From NCBI RefSeq assembly GCF_021462265.1, contig NZ_JAJONF010000050.1:1-64000 (forward strand): a stretch of DNA of 64,000 nt, written 5' to 3'. Position 1 is the first letter of the stretch. The number at the start of each line of letters is the position of its first letter. Of the stretch, positions 57,644 through 64,000 are shown piece by piece. The position numbers and the translations under genes were made by a program. Below the pieces are notes generated by a model. That model did not search any database and was not told the DNA's origin. It was given only the letters and a program-made list of their open reading frames with translations. The DNA comes from Streptomyces shenzhenensis. Its GTDB lineage: Bacteria > Actinomycetota > Actinomycetes > Streptomycetales > Streptomycetaceae.

Positions 57644-58495
57644 ATGGACGAGATCCCGCGCAAGATCGACCTCGGCGCCATCGGCGTGTGGCGCCACGAC
57701 AGGACCGAGCCCGAACTGGCCGTGGCGCTGGAAGGACTGGGCTACGGCACGCTCTGGCTGGGCAACGTGACAGACCCGGAACTGGCCGAAGTCGAACGGC
57801 TGCTGGACGCCACGGAACGCCTGGTGGTGGCCACCGGCATCGTGAACATCTGGTCCAACCCGGCCGACCGGATCGCCCGCTCGTACCGGCGCGTCGCCGA
57901 ACGCCACGCGGACCGCTTCCTGCTGGGCGTCGGCGCCGGCCACCCGGAGGCGACGAAGGAGTTCACGCGGCCCTACGAGGCACTCAACGGCTACCTGGAC
58001 GTCCTCGACGCGGGCGGTGTCCCGGTCGCCCGCCGGGCGCTGGCGGCCCTCGGCCCCCGCGTCCTGCGCCTGGCCCGAGACCGCACGGCGGCCGCGCACC
58101 CCTACCTGGTCACCCCCGAGCACACCCGCCGGGCCCGCGACATCCTCGGCGCCGGACCGCTCCTCGCCCCCGAGCAGAAGGTGGTCCTGGAGCCGGACCC
58201 CGCCAAGGCCCGCGCGATCGGCGACGCCACGCTCGGCTTCTACCTGGGCCTTGCCAACTACGTCGGCAACCTGCGCCGCCTCGGCTTCGACGACACCGAC
58301 TTCGCGGACGGCGGCAGCGACCGCCTCTTCGACGCGCTGATCGCGCACGGCGACGCGGCCCGGGTGGCGGAGGGCGTCCGGGCCCATCTGGACGCGGGCG
58401 CCGACCACGTGGCGCTGCAGGTGCTGCACGCCGACGGCACCGACCCACTGCCGGTGTACCGGGCGCTGGCGGCGGAGCTGGGGCTGGGGCACTAG
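57644..58495 (+). CDS. LLM-class F420-dependent oxidoreductase
   Basis: 283 residues from ATG 57644; ATG 57566 would add 26 residues that look unstructured. It follows the TIGR03620-type pattern: DLGAIGVWRHDRTEPELAVA, YGTLWLGNV, VVATGIVNIW, RFLLGVGAGHPEATKEF and a C-terminal VALQVLHADGTDPLP. These TIM-barrel enzymes use coenzyme F420 to reduce or oxidise small molecules; F420 is standard in Streptomyces. The substrate is unknown. Divergent from the pectate lyase promoter. Confidence 0.85.
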   Translation: MDEIPRKIDLGAIGVWRHDRTEPELAVALEGLGYGTLWLGNVTDPELAEVERLLDATERLVVATGIVNIWSNPADRIARSYRRVAERHADRFLLGVGAGHPEATKEFTRPYEALNGYLDVLDAGGVPVARRALAALGPRVLRLARDRTAAAHPYLVTPEHTRRARDILGAGPLLAPEQKVVLEPDPAKARAIGDATLGFYLGLANYVGNLRRLGFDDTDFADGGSDRLFDALIAHGDAARVAEGVRAHLDAGADHVALQVLHADGTDPLPVYRALAAELGLGH

Positions 58496-58535
58496 CGGGC
58501 CCTGGCGGGGCAGGCCCTGCGGGGGGCCTGAGGAT

Positions 58536-59309
58536 TCAGGCGTCGGCGAGCAGGCCGGTGAGCAGCCCGTCGAGCGGGGCGGGTGCGTGGTCGGGGTCCA
58601 GGGCCGCGGCCAGCACCCGACCGTAGTGGATCTTGCGGCCGGACGTCGTGCCGAGGAAGCGGCGCAACTGCTGCTGCGTGGTGCGGCCGCGCTGGGCGGG
58701 CTGGTTCAGGAAGGTGCGCAGGGCGCGTTCGTCGCCCTCGGCGCGGGCGAGTTCGGCGACCCGGGCCGGGCCGAGGGCGCGGATCAGCTCGTCCTCCAGG
58801 TCGGCGGCGCAGACGAAGACGCCGTGCTGTGCGGCGCCGGCCCGCTCCAGGCCGCGGGTGTAGTAGGGGCGCTCGCGTTCGTCGCAGAGCCCGGTCAGGC
58901 GCAGGCCGAGGCCGGGCGGCCCGAGGAGGCGGGCGAACCGGCCGACGTTCATCGCCCCGCCCATCGACAGCACGCAGACTCCTTCGGCGGCCAGGTCCCG
59001 CCCCCGCCGGGCGGCCAGCGCGTCGACGGCCGCGACATCGCTGGGCCCTTCGAGCAGCACGGCGACACGGACGCCGAGCCGGCCGGCGAGGTCCCGCGCG
59101 GGTTCCCCCGCACCGTCGCGAGCCCATGCGCCGACGGCCTCCCGGAAGGCCGCCATGTCCGGCGTGCGGGGCGTGGTTGTGGGGGCGGAGGTGGCCGTGG
59201 CGTCGGGGGTGTGCGCGGTGTGGGAGCTGGTCGTGGCGTCGGAGGTGTCCGCCGGGCCCGAGGTGTGCGCTGGGTGTGAGGTATCCGCCGGGTCCGCCGT
59301 CTCCGTCAT
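58536..59309 (-). CDS. OLD-type TOPRIM domain protein without ATPase domain
   Basis: 257 residues. After a Thr/Ser/His/Ala-rich disordered N-terminus (residues 1-50), a TOPRIM fold is seen: VAVLLEGPSDVAAVDALAARRG (catalytic Glu), GVCVLSMGGAMNVGRFARLL and GLCDERERPYY (Asp-x-Glu). In OLD-family nucleases this domain cuts DNA but is fused to an ABC ATPase. Here only TOPRIM is present, so it is either a stand-alone nuclease/primase-like enzyme or works with a separate ATPase. C-terminal helices (GRTTQQQLRRFLGTTSGRKI) look DNA-binding. Confidence 0.75.
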   Translation of the reverse strand: MTETADPADTSHPAHTSGPADTSDATTSSHTAHTPDATATSAPTTTPRTPDMAAFREAVGAWARDGAGEPARDLAGRLGVRVAVLLEGPSDVAAVDALAARRGRDLAAEGVCVLSMGGAMNVGRFARLLGPPGLGLRLTGLCDERERPYYTRGLERAGAAQHGVFVCAADLEDELIRALGPARVAELARAEGDERALRTFLNQPAQRGRTTQQQLRRFLGTTSGRKIHYGRVLAAALDPDHAPAPLDGLLTGLLADA

Positions 59310-59354
59310 GGGGCGAGTCTCCGCCCGGAACCGGCGGTGGTGCCACGGAATATC

Positions 59355-59425
59355 CTCGGGGCGACTGCACGTGGTGGCGTGGGGCGACCGCACAACGCGC
59401 ACGCGGGGCGACTGCACGCGGCGGC
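59355..59425. repeat. Short direct repeats between two minus-strand genes
   Basis: GGGGCGACTGCACG occurs twice and GGGGCGACCGCAC once in about 70 bases between the PhzF stop and the TOPRIM start. No known function. Confidence 0.6.
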
Positions 59426-59432
59426 CGGTGGT

Positions 59433-60314
59433 TCAGCCGATGCGCGCTCCGGTGCCGCTGACGTGGACGCGCGGGTCGCCCGCGCGCAGCGTCACCGTGA
59501 GTTCGCCGGGGCGGCCCAGGTCCTCGCCCTGGTGGAGGGTGAGGACGGCGTCCTCGGGAACCAGGCCCAGCTCACGGGCGTACGCGCCGAACGCGGCGGC
59601 CGCGGCGCCGGTCGCCGGGTCCTCGACGACACCGCCGACGGGGAACGGGTCACGGACGTGGAAGACGGTGGCCGACTCCCGCCACACCAGCTGGACCGTG
59701 GTGAGGTCGAGGCGGTGCATCAGCGCTTCCAGGCGCGCGAAGTCGTACGCGAGATCCGCGAGGCGGGCGCGGGTCGCCGCCGCGAGCACGAGATGGCGTG
59801 CCCCGGCGAACGCGACGCGGGGCGGGAAGGCCGGGTCCAGGTCGGCGGCCGGCCAGTCGAGCGCGGCCAGCGCCTCCGCGAGGTCGGCGTCGGCGATCGC
59901 CTCGGTGTGCGGCACGACGCTGGTGAGGGTGGCCCTGACCGCCCCGCCCTCGACGGTGACCGCCACCGGCACGGTGCCCGCGCGCGTCGCGAACACCAAC
60001 TCCCCGGGGCCCGTCCGCCCGGCGAGCGCGACGGCGGTCGCGATGGTGGCGTGTCCGCAGAACGGCACCTCGGCCTTGGGGCTGAAGTAACGGATGGTGT
60101 ACGCCCGCCCGGCCGCGCCGCCGAGACCCGCCGGGGGTGCGGTGAGGAACGCGGACTCGGAGTAGCCGAGCTCGGCGGCGATGGCGAGCATGTCGCCGTC
60201 GTCCAGACCGGTGGCGTCCAGGACGACGCCGGCGGGATTCCCGCCCTCGGGGGAACTGGAGAAGGCGGTGTAGCGCAGGATCTCGGGCCGCGGCGCGTTC
60301 GTCGTCATGGTCAC
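59433..60314 (-). CDS. PhzF family isomerase/epimerase-like protein
   Basis: 293 residues. Hallmarks are the N-terminal YTAFSSSPEGGNPAGVV, the catalytic Glu in LGYSESAFL, and YFSPKAEVPFCGHATIATA. Two similar half-domains form the diaminopimelate-epimerase fold, ending with HQGEDLGRPGELTV. PhzF acts in phenazine synthesis, but most homologues outside phenazine clusters have unknown substrates; no phz genes are here. Start ATG 60314 or two codons later. Confidence 0.9.
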   Translation of the reverse strand: MTMTTNAPRPEILRYTAFSSSPEGGNPAGVVLDATGLDDGDMLAIAAELGYSESAFLTAPPAGLGGAAGRAYTIRYFSPKAEVPFCGHATIATAVALAGRTGPGELVFATRAGTVPVAVTVEGGAVRATLTSVVPHTEAIADADLAEALAALDWPAADLDPAFPPRVAFAGARHLVLAAATRARLADLAYDFARLEALMHRLDLTTVQLVWRESATVFHVRDPFPVGGVVEDPATGAAAAAFGAYARELGLVPEDAVLTLHQGEDLGRPGELTVTLRAGDPRVHVSGTGARIG

Positions 60315-60453
60315 GGCAACGTGGGCCGGACCGACGGCTATTCCTGGCCGCGGGTGAGGTTCGGACGGGGCTCGGGTGAGCTCCGGGCTGCGGCCGGGCG
60401 GTTCGGGCGGGGGCCGGGCGGCCGGGGCGGTCCGAGTGGGCCGGGCGGGCCTG

Positions 60454-61215
60454 TCAGCGGTGGTGGGTGGCGGTGACGCCGGCGAGGACGAGGTCGACGC
60501 CGGCGAGGAACTGCTCGCGGTCGTCGTGCCCGCGTATCTGCTCCGCGACGGCCCGGGTGAACGGGTACTCGTCGGGGTCGAGTTCCTCCCACGCCGTCGA
60601 CACGGTGTCGAGGAACTCGGCGCGGTCCACGCCGGGCGCGAGCGTGCGGGCGCCCGCCTTGTTCACTGCGTTCTGGCCGGCGGCGCCGAGGATGTAGTGC
60701 ACCAGGGCGGAGGTCACCGTGAACCAGCTGCTCTCGGGCACGTCGAGGGCGCTCACCCGCCGCCCGATGCTCTCGAAGATCCGCGGTGTCACCGTCCCCC
60801 AGGGGTTGCGGGAGAGCTGTGTGGCGAGCTGTGTCGCCAGCCACGGATGCCGCACGATCGCGTCGAACAGCCCGAGCGCGACGAGCCGGACCCCGTCCTG
60901 CGCCGAGCCCGCCGCCCCGGCCTCTTCCGCAGGCGGGGTGGCCGGGGCGGCCGGGCTGGTCGTGGCGGTCGCGGCGCTGGGCCCGATGGCCACGGCGGCG
61001 GCGACCACCGCGTCCGTGGCCGCGCCGAGCAGCTCCTCCTTGTTCGCCACGTGCCAGTAGATCGCCCCGGGCCCGGTGGCGAGGCGTTCGGTCAGCGCCC
61101 GGAACGTCAGTCCGCTCTCGCCGGCCGTGTCGAGCAGCTCGACGGCGGCCTCGACGATGCGCTCGCGGGAGAGCGCCTGCGTGCGCCGCTGTGACCGGCG
61201 TGTGCGCGTTGCCAT
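60454..61215 (-). CDS. TetR family regulator (TetR_C-like), divergent from a TetX-like gene
   Basis: 253 residues. The N-terminal helix-turn-helix is ALSRERIVEAAVELLDTAGE followed by LTFRALTERLATGPGAIYWHVANKEEL, which is the tetracycline-repressor subtype with IYWHV. The C-terminal domain (DGVRLVALGLFDAIVRHPWL...) would bind a ligand. It is divergent from the FAD monooxygenase gene and three near-identical palindromes lie between them, so it probably represses both. Confidence 0.9.
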   Translation of the reverse strand: MATRTRRSQRRTQALSRERIVEAAVELLDTAGESGLTFRALTERLATGPGAIYWHVANKEELLGAATDAVVAAAVAIGPSAATATTSPAAPATPPAEEAGAAGSAQDGVRLVALGLFDAIVRHPWLATQLATQLSRNPWGTVTPRIFESIGRRVSALDVPESSWFTVTSALVHYILGAAGQNAVNKAGARTLAPGVDRAEFLDTVSTAWEELDPDEYPFTRAVAEQIRGHDDREQFLAGVDLVLAGVTATHHR

Positions 61216-61233
61216 GGCGCCATCTTGACATGG

Positions 61234-61286
61234 CTGGAGCGCCGTTCCAGCATGGAACAAAATTCCAGACTGGAACGTTGTTCCAG
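61234..61286. promoter_or_regulatory. Three palindromic TetR operators spaced 18 bp apart
   Basis: CTGGAGCGCCGTTCCAG (61234-61250), TGGAACAAAATTCCA (61253-61267) and CTGGAACGTTGTTCCAG (61270-61286) share TGGAAC/GTTCCA arms. Their centres are 61242, 61260 and 61278. A perfect TTGACA at 61225-61230 on the plus strand lies just before the array. Confidence 0.8.
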
Positions 61287-61353
61287 AAAAGAAGCCCCAG
61301 AAGTCCAGAAGCCGGCCGCGAGAGGCCGTCCCCGCCACTCCCGAGGAGTCCCC

Positions 61354-62547
61354 ATGCACACCCCCGTCACGATCATCGGAGCCGGACTCGGCGGCCTCAT
61401 GCTCGCCCGGGTCCTGCACGTCCACGGCGTCCCGGCCACCGTCTACGAGGCGGACGCCTCCGCGACGGCACGGGCGCAGGGCGGACTGCTCGACATCCAC
61501 GAGCACAACGGCCGGCGGGCGCTCCAGGAAGCAGGCCTGTACGAGGAGTTCCGCGCCCTCGTCCTGGAGGGGCGCGAGGCGACCCGGGTTCTCGCCGCCG
61601 ACGGCACCGTGCTCTTCGAAGAGGCCGACGACGGCACGGGGGGCCGCCCCGAGGTGCTGCGCGGCGAACTGCGCCGGATCCTGCTCGAATCGCTTCCGGC
61701 CGGCACCGTCCGGTGGGGCCACAAGGCCGGCGCCGTTCGCGCCCTCGGCGAGGGCCGCCACGAGGTGACGTTCGCCGACGGCACCGCCGTCACCACGGGC
61801 CTGCTGGTCGGCGCGGACGGCGCCTGGTCACGGGTGCGGCCGCTGCTGTCCGCCGCCGTACCCGAGTACACCGGCACCTCGTTCGTCGAGACCTACCTGT
61901 TCGACGCGGACACCCGGCACCCGGCCGCCGCGAAGGCGGTCGGCGGCGGGGCGATGTTCGCGCTCGCGCCGGGCAAGGGGATCCAGGCCCACCGGGAGAC
62001 CGGCGGGACTCTCCACACCTACGTGGCGCTGCGCAGGCCGCAGGAGTGGTTCACCGCCGCCGGTTTCACCGAGCCCGCCGGGCCCGCCGCGCCCTTCGAT
62101 CCCGCCGGGGCGGCGGCGGTCGCCGCGCGGACCGCGGCGGAGTTCGCCGGCTGGGCGCCCGAGCTCGCCGCGCTGATCACCGATGCCGACACCGCTCCGG
62201 TGCTGCGCCCCCTGTACACCCTGCCCGCCGGGCACCGGTGGGAGCGGGTACCGGGAGTGACCCTGCTCGGCGACGCGGCCCACCTCATGATCCCGAACGG
62301 CGAGGGCGCCAACCTGGCCATGTACGACGGCGCCGAACTCGGCAAGGCGCTCGCCGCCCACCCGGACGACACCGAGGCCGCGCTCACCGCGTACGAGCAG
62401 GCGATGTTCGCCCGCAGCGCCGCGGAGGCCGCCGACGCCGCCGATCTCCATGAGCGCATGTTCGGCGACGACTCCCCCCACGGCCTGATCGCCATGTTCA
62501 CCGGAGCCGGGGCCTCAGCGGGTGCCGGTGCCGGTGAGACTGTCTGA
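61354..62547 (+). CDS. FAD-dependent monooxygenase, TetX-like
   Basis: 397 residues. ATG 61354 follows GAGGAG. Motifs of class A flavin monooxygenases are present: GxGxxG in IIGAGLGGLMLARVL, then GGLLDIHEHNGRRALQEAGL, RGELRRILLESLP, VGADGAWSRVR (DG motif) and LLGDAAHLMIPNGEGANLAM (GD motif). The GGLLDIH segment and the gene's pairing with a TetR-type repressor resemble tetracycline-modifying TetX enzymes, but activity on tetracyclines cannot be inferred from this alone. The Ala/Gly-rich C-terminus is probably disordered. Confidence 0.88.
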   Translation: MHTPVTIIGAGLGGLMLARVLHVHGVPATVYEADASATARAQGGLLDIHEHNGRRALQEAGLYEEFRALVLEGREATRVLAADGTVLFEEADDGTGGRPEVLRGELRRILLESLPAGTVRWGHKAGAVRALGEGRHEVTFADGTAVTTGLLVGADGAWSRVRPLLSAAVPEYTGTSFVETYLFDADTRHPAAAKAVGGGAMFALAPGKGIQAHRETGGTLHTYVALRRPQEWFTAAGFTEPAGPAAPFDPAGAAAVAARTAAEFAGWAPELAALITDADTAPVLRPLYTLPAGHRWERVPGVTLLGDAAHLMIPNGEGANLAMYDGAELGKALAAHPDDTEAALTAYEQAMFARSAAEAADAADLHERMFGDDSPHGLIAMFTGAGASAGAGAGETV

Positions 62548-62585
62548 CCGCGTTCCCGGGATCCGAGGCCGGCGCGCCTGGCCGG

Positions 62586-62712
62586 ACTGACCGGACTGAC
62601 CGGACTGACCGGTCGCCGGTCAGGCAACGGCTCTTCGGAGCGGCCGTGCGACGTGGCGCCCCCAGACGGTCGAGGCGGTCGAGGCGGTCGAGGCGCCCCA
62701 GACGGTCGAGAG
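62586..62712. repeat. Two 10-bp tandem repeat tracts
   Basis: Around 62586-62612 the unit GGACTGACC is repeated three times (10-bp period), and around 62665-62712 a GGTCGAGGC unit is repeated four or more times (10-bp period). Both are between convergent genes. Confidence 0.65.
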
Positions 62713-62729
62713 GGTCGACGCCCCGCGCG

Positions 62730-63308
62730 TCACGTCGTGCGGCGCAGCCCGGTGACGAGGAGGCCGACCAGGCGGCGGGCGTCGTAGCGGGGGTCGTTCT
62801 CCGCGCCGATGCAGAGGTTGCCGACGCCGCGCATCAGCTCGTACCCGGTCAGGTGGGCGTGGATCTCGCCCGCCTCGGCCGCCGCGTCGAGGAGCTGGGT
62901 GCAGACGGGGACGAGGCGGTCCAGGAAGTAGGTGTGGAGGGAGTCGAGGCCCGACTGGTCGGAGTGCAGGGCGCCGGCGAGGCCGTGCTTGGTGGCCAGG
63001 AAGTCCACGAAGAGGTCGATCCACTCGCGCAGCGCGTCGTACGGGGTCGGGGCGCTGCCCAGCAGGGCTGGGCCGGCCTCGGCGCAGGCCTCCACCTGGT
63101 GCCGGTAGACGGCGATGATCAGGTCGGCGCGGGTCGGGAAGTGCCGGTAGATCGTCGCCGTGCCGACGCCCGCCCGGGCCGCGATGTCGCGCACCGGCGC
63201 CTCCACGCCCGAGGCGACGAAGGCCGCCGCGGCCGCCTCCAGCAGCGTCACCTCGTTGCGCCGCGCGTCCGCCCGCCGGGGCCGGACCGCCCGCTCTTCG
63301 TCCTTCAT
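62730..63308 (-). CDS. TetR/AcrR family regulator, divergent from an aldo/keto reductase
   Basis: 192 residues. The N-terminal domain EVTLLEAAAAAFVASGVEAPVRDIAARAGVGTATIYRHFPTRADLIIAVY is canonical (here in parts: LLEAAAAAFVASGVEAP, VGTATIYRHFPTRADL). The C-terminal TetR domain carries GLAGALHSDQSGLDS and GYELMRGVGNLCIGAE, typical of SbtR-like regulators. It probably represses the divergent reductase through the two palindromes at 63362-63412. Confidence 0.9.
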   Translation of the reverse strand: MKDEERAVRPRRADARRNEVTLLEAAAAAFVASGVEAPVRDIAARAGVGTATIYRHFPTRADLIIAVYRHQVEACAEAGPALLGSAPTPYDALREWIDLFVDFLATKHGLAGALHSDQSGLDSLHTYFLDRLVPVCTQLLDAAAEAGEIHAHLTGYELMRGVGNLCIGAENDPRYDARRLVGLLVTGLRRTT

Positions 63309-63354
63309 GTGCGTCCTTCGTCGGGTGTCCCTCGGCCGTCACTCTATCGGGGCG

Positions 63355-63412
63355 TTGTCAAACGGGACAGTGTTCCGTATTGTCGAAGACGTGAAGCGGG
63401 ACGTCGTTCCGT
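63355..63412 (+). promoter_or_regulatory. Aldo/keto reductase promoter with two TetR operators
   Basis: TTGTCA (63355-63360), 17 bases and TATTGT (63378-63383) form a promoter. ACGGGACAGTGTTCCGT (63362-63378) fills the spacer and the similar GCGGGACGTCGTTCCGT (63396-63412) lies just after the start. Both sites share GGGAC-N4-TTCCGT arms, 34 bases apart. Confidence 0.75.
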
Positions 63413-63436
63413 TTGTGTCATGTGAGGAGACCCACC

Positions 63437-64000
63437 ATGCAATACCGCACCTTGGGCCGTACCGGCGTGCAGGTCAGCGCGCTCGGGCTCGGCGCGATGA
63501 ACTTCGGGGCGATCGGGCGGACCACCCAGGAGGAGGCGACCGCGATCGTCGACGCCGCCCTGGACGCCGGTATCAACCTGATCGACACCGCCGACATGTA
63601 CGGGCAGGGCGAGTCGGAGGAGATGGTCGGCAAGGCGATCGCCGGCCGCCGTGACGACATCGTGCTGGCCACGAAGGCCGGCATGCCGATGGGGGACGAG
63701 CGCAATCACCGGGGCGGTTCACGGCGCTGGCTGGTCACCGAGGTGGAGCACAGCCTGCGGCGGCTCGGCGTCGACCATGTCGACCTCTACCAGATACACC
63801 GCTGGGACCCGGCCACGAGCGACGAGGAGACCCTGTCGGCACTGACCGATCTGCAACGCGCCGGGAAGATCCGCCACTTCGGTTCCTCGACCTACCCGGC
63901 ATACCGGATCGTGCAGGGCCAGTGGGCCGCCCGCGAGCACCACCTGAGCCGGTACGTCACCGAACAGCCCAGTTACTCCCTCCTCCAGCGGGGCGTCGAG
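63437..64000 (+). CDS. Aldo/keto reductase (partial, runs off window)
   Basis: The first 188 residues are present; the rest lies beyond the window. ATG follows GAGGAG. The AKR catalytic tetrad is visible: Asp and Tyr in LIDTADMYGQGESEEMVG, Lys in VLATKAG and His in LYQIHRWDP. The start MQYRTLGRTGVQVSALGLGAMNFG is typical of the AKR11/12-like NADPH-dependent oxidoreductases. Controlled by the divergent TetR regulator. Confidence 0.92.
   Translation, partial: MQYRTLGRTGVQVSALGLGAMNFGAIGRTTQEEATAIVDAALDAGINLIDTADMYGQGESEEMVGKAIAGRRDDIVLATKAGMPMGDERNHRGGSRRWLVTEVEHSLRRLGVDHVDLYQIHRWDPATSDEETLSALTDLQRAGKIRHFGSSTYPAYRIVQGQWAAREHHLSRYVTEQPSYSLLQRGVE

Noticed and set aside
60314..61215. Phenazine or other natural-product cluster around the PhzF gene
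   Set aside because: No other biosynthetic genes (PKS, NRPS, terpene, phz) are present; PhzF homologues are common as single genes.
61354..62547. Firm assignment as a tetracycline resistance gene
   Set aside because: Similarity to TetX is at motif level only; many actinobacterial flavin monooxygenases share it with other substrates.

Overview
The window is chromosomal DNA of a high-GC actinomycete, almost certainly a Streptomyces. Third codon positions are strongly G/C, GTG and TTG starts are common, there is a LAXTG sortase substrate, DUF4142, DUF4232 and DUF6445 proteins are present, and many membrane and secreted enzymes carry Ala-rich signal peptides. No tRNA, rRNA, CRISPR array, insertion sequence or integrase was found.

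The left part (1-11.7 kb) is ordinary accessory metabolism: a cell-wall-anchored LAXTG protein, a GH13 alpha-glucosidase, DUF4142, DUF6445 and DUF4232 proteins, an AbiEii-like nucleotidyltransferase-fold protein, an SDR lacking the usual catalytic Tyr-Lys pair, and an aquaglyceroporin behind tandem palindromes. A truncated AraC regulator is then divergent from a monooxygenase, HSL-type hydrolase and M20 amidohydrolase operon.

The centre (11.7-37.3 kb) is a complete Streptomyces-type contractile injection system (CIS). Two LuxR-type regulators are followed by a DUF4255 cap protein and the AAA+ ATPase. Two paralogous membrane proteins lie on the minus strand, one with a ricin-B domain and one with a ChW-like domain. 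The long plus-strand operon then encodes a DUF4157 (eCIS-core) candidate effector, sheath, inner tube, a small zinc-motif protein, a DUF6760 peptide, a 1152-residue VQR-repeat protein, a second tube protein, LysM tube adaptor, VgrG-like spike, gp25, gpJ-like baseplate protein, tail protein I and a zinc-ribbon membrane protein resembling CisA. No tail-fibre gene is visible, which fits the cytoplasmic, membrane-docking type of CIS known in Streptomyces. The most unusual sequence features are a gene-conversion-like 275-bp identity between the two membrane-protein genes, an interspersed genomic repeat that is translated inside the CisA-like gene, a predicted papain/NlpC-like C-terminal domain on the DUF4157 protein, and tiny overlapping ORFs that bridge operon junctions.

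The region 37.4-48.9 kb holds an M23 peptidase, 6-phosphogluconate dehydrogenase, a FtsX-type ABC exporter with a small membrane protein, a divergent NarL-type two-component system carrying a 72-bp minisatellite, an NlpC/P60 hydrolase, and a GH18 enzyme whose promoter contains a DasR-like site. The region 49.2-55.8 kb looks like a DevR/DevS (DosR-like) redox island: a Rossmann-like protein, VKOR, DevR-type regulator, GAF-GAF histidine kinase, cytochrome c oxidase subunit I and a small membrane protein. GGG-N8-CCC palindromes lie at two places where such a regulator could act. The right end (56.2-64 kb) has a secreted PL9-type pectate lyase under a LacI-type operator, an F420-type luciferase-like oxidoreductase, an OLD-type TOPRIM protein, a PhzF protein, two TetR regulators with well-defined operator arrays, a TetX-like flavin monooxygenase and an aldo/keto reductase cut by the window edge.
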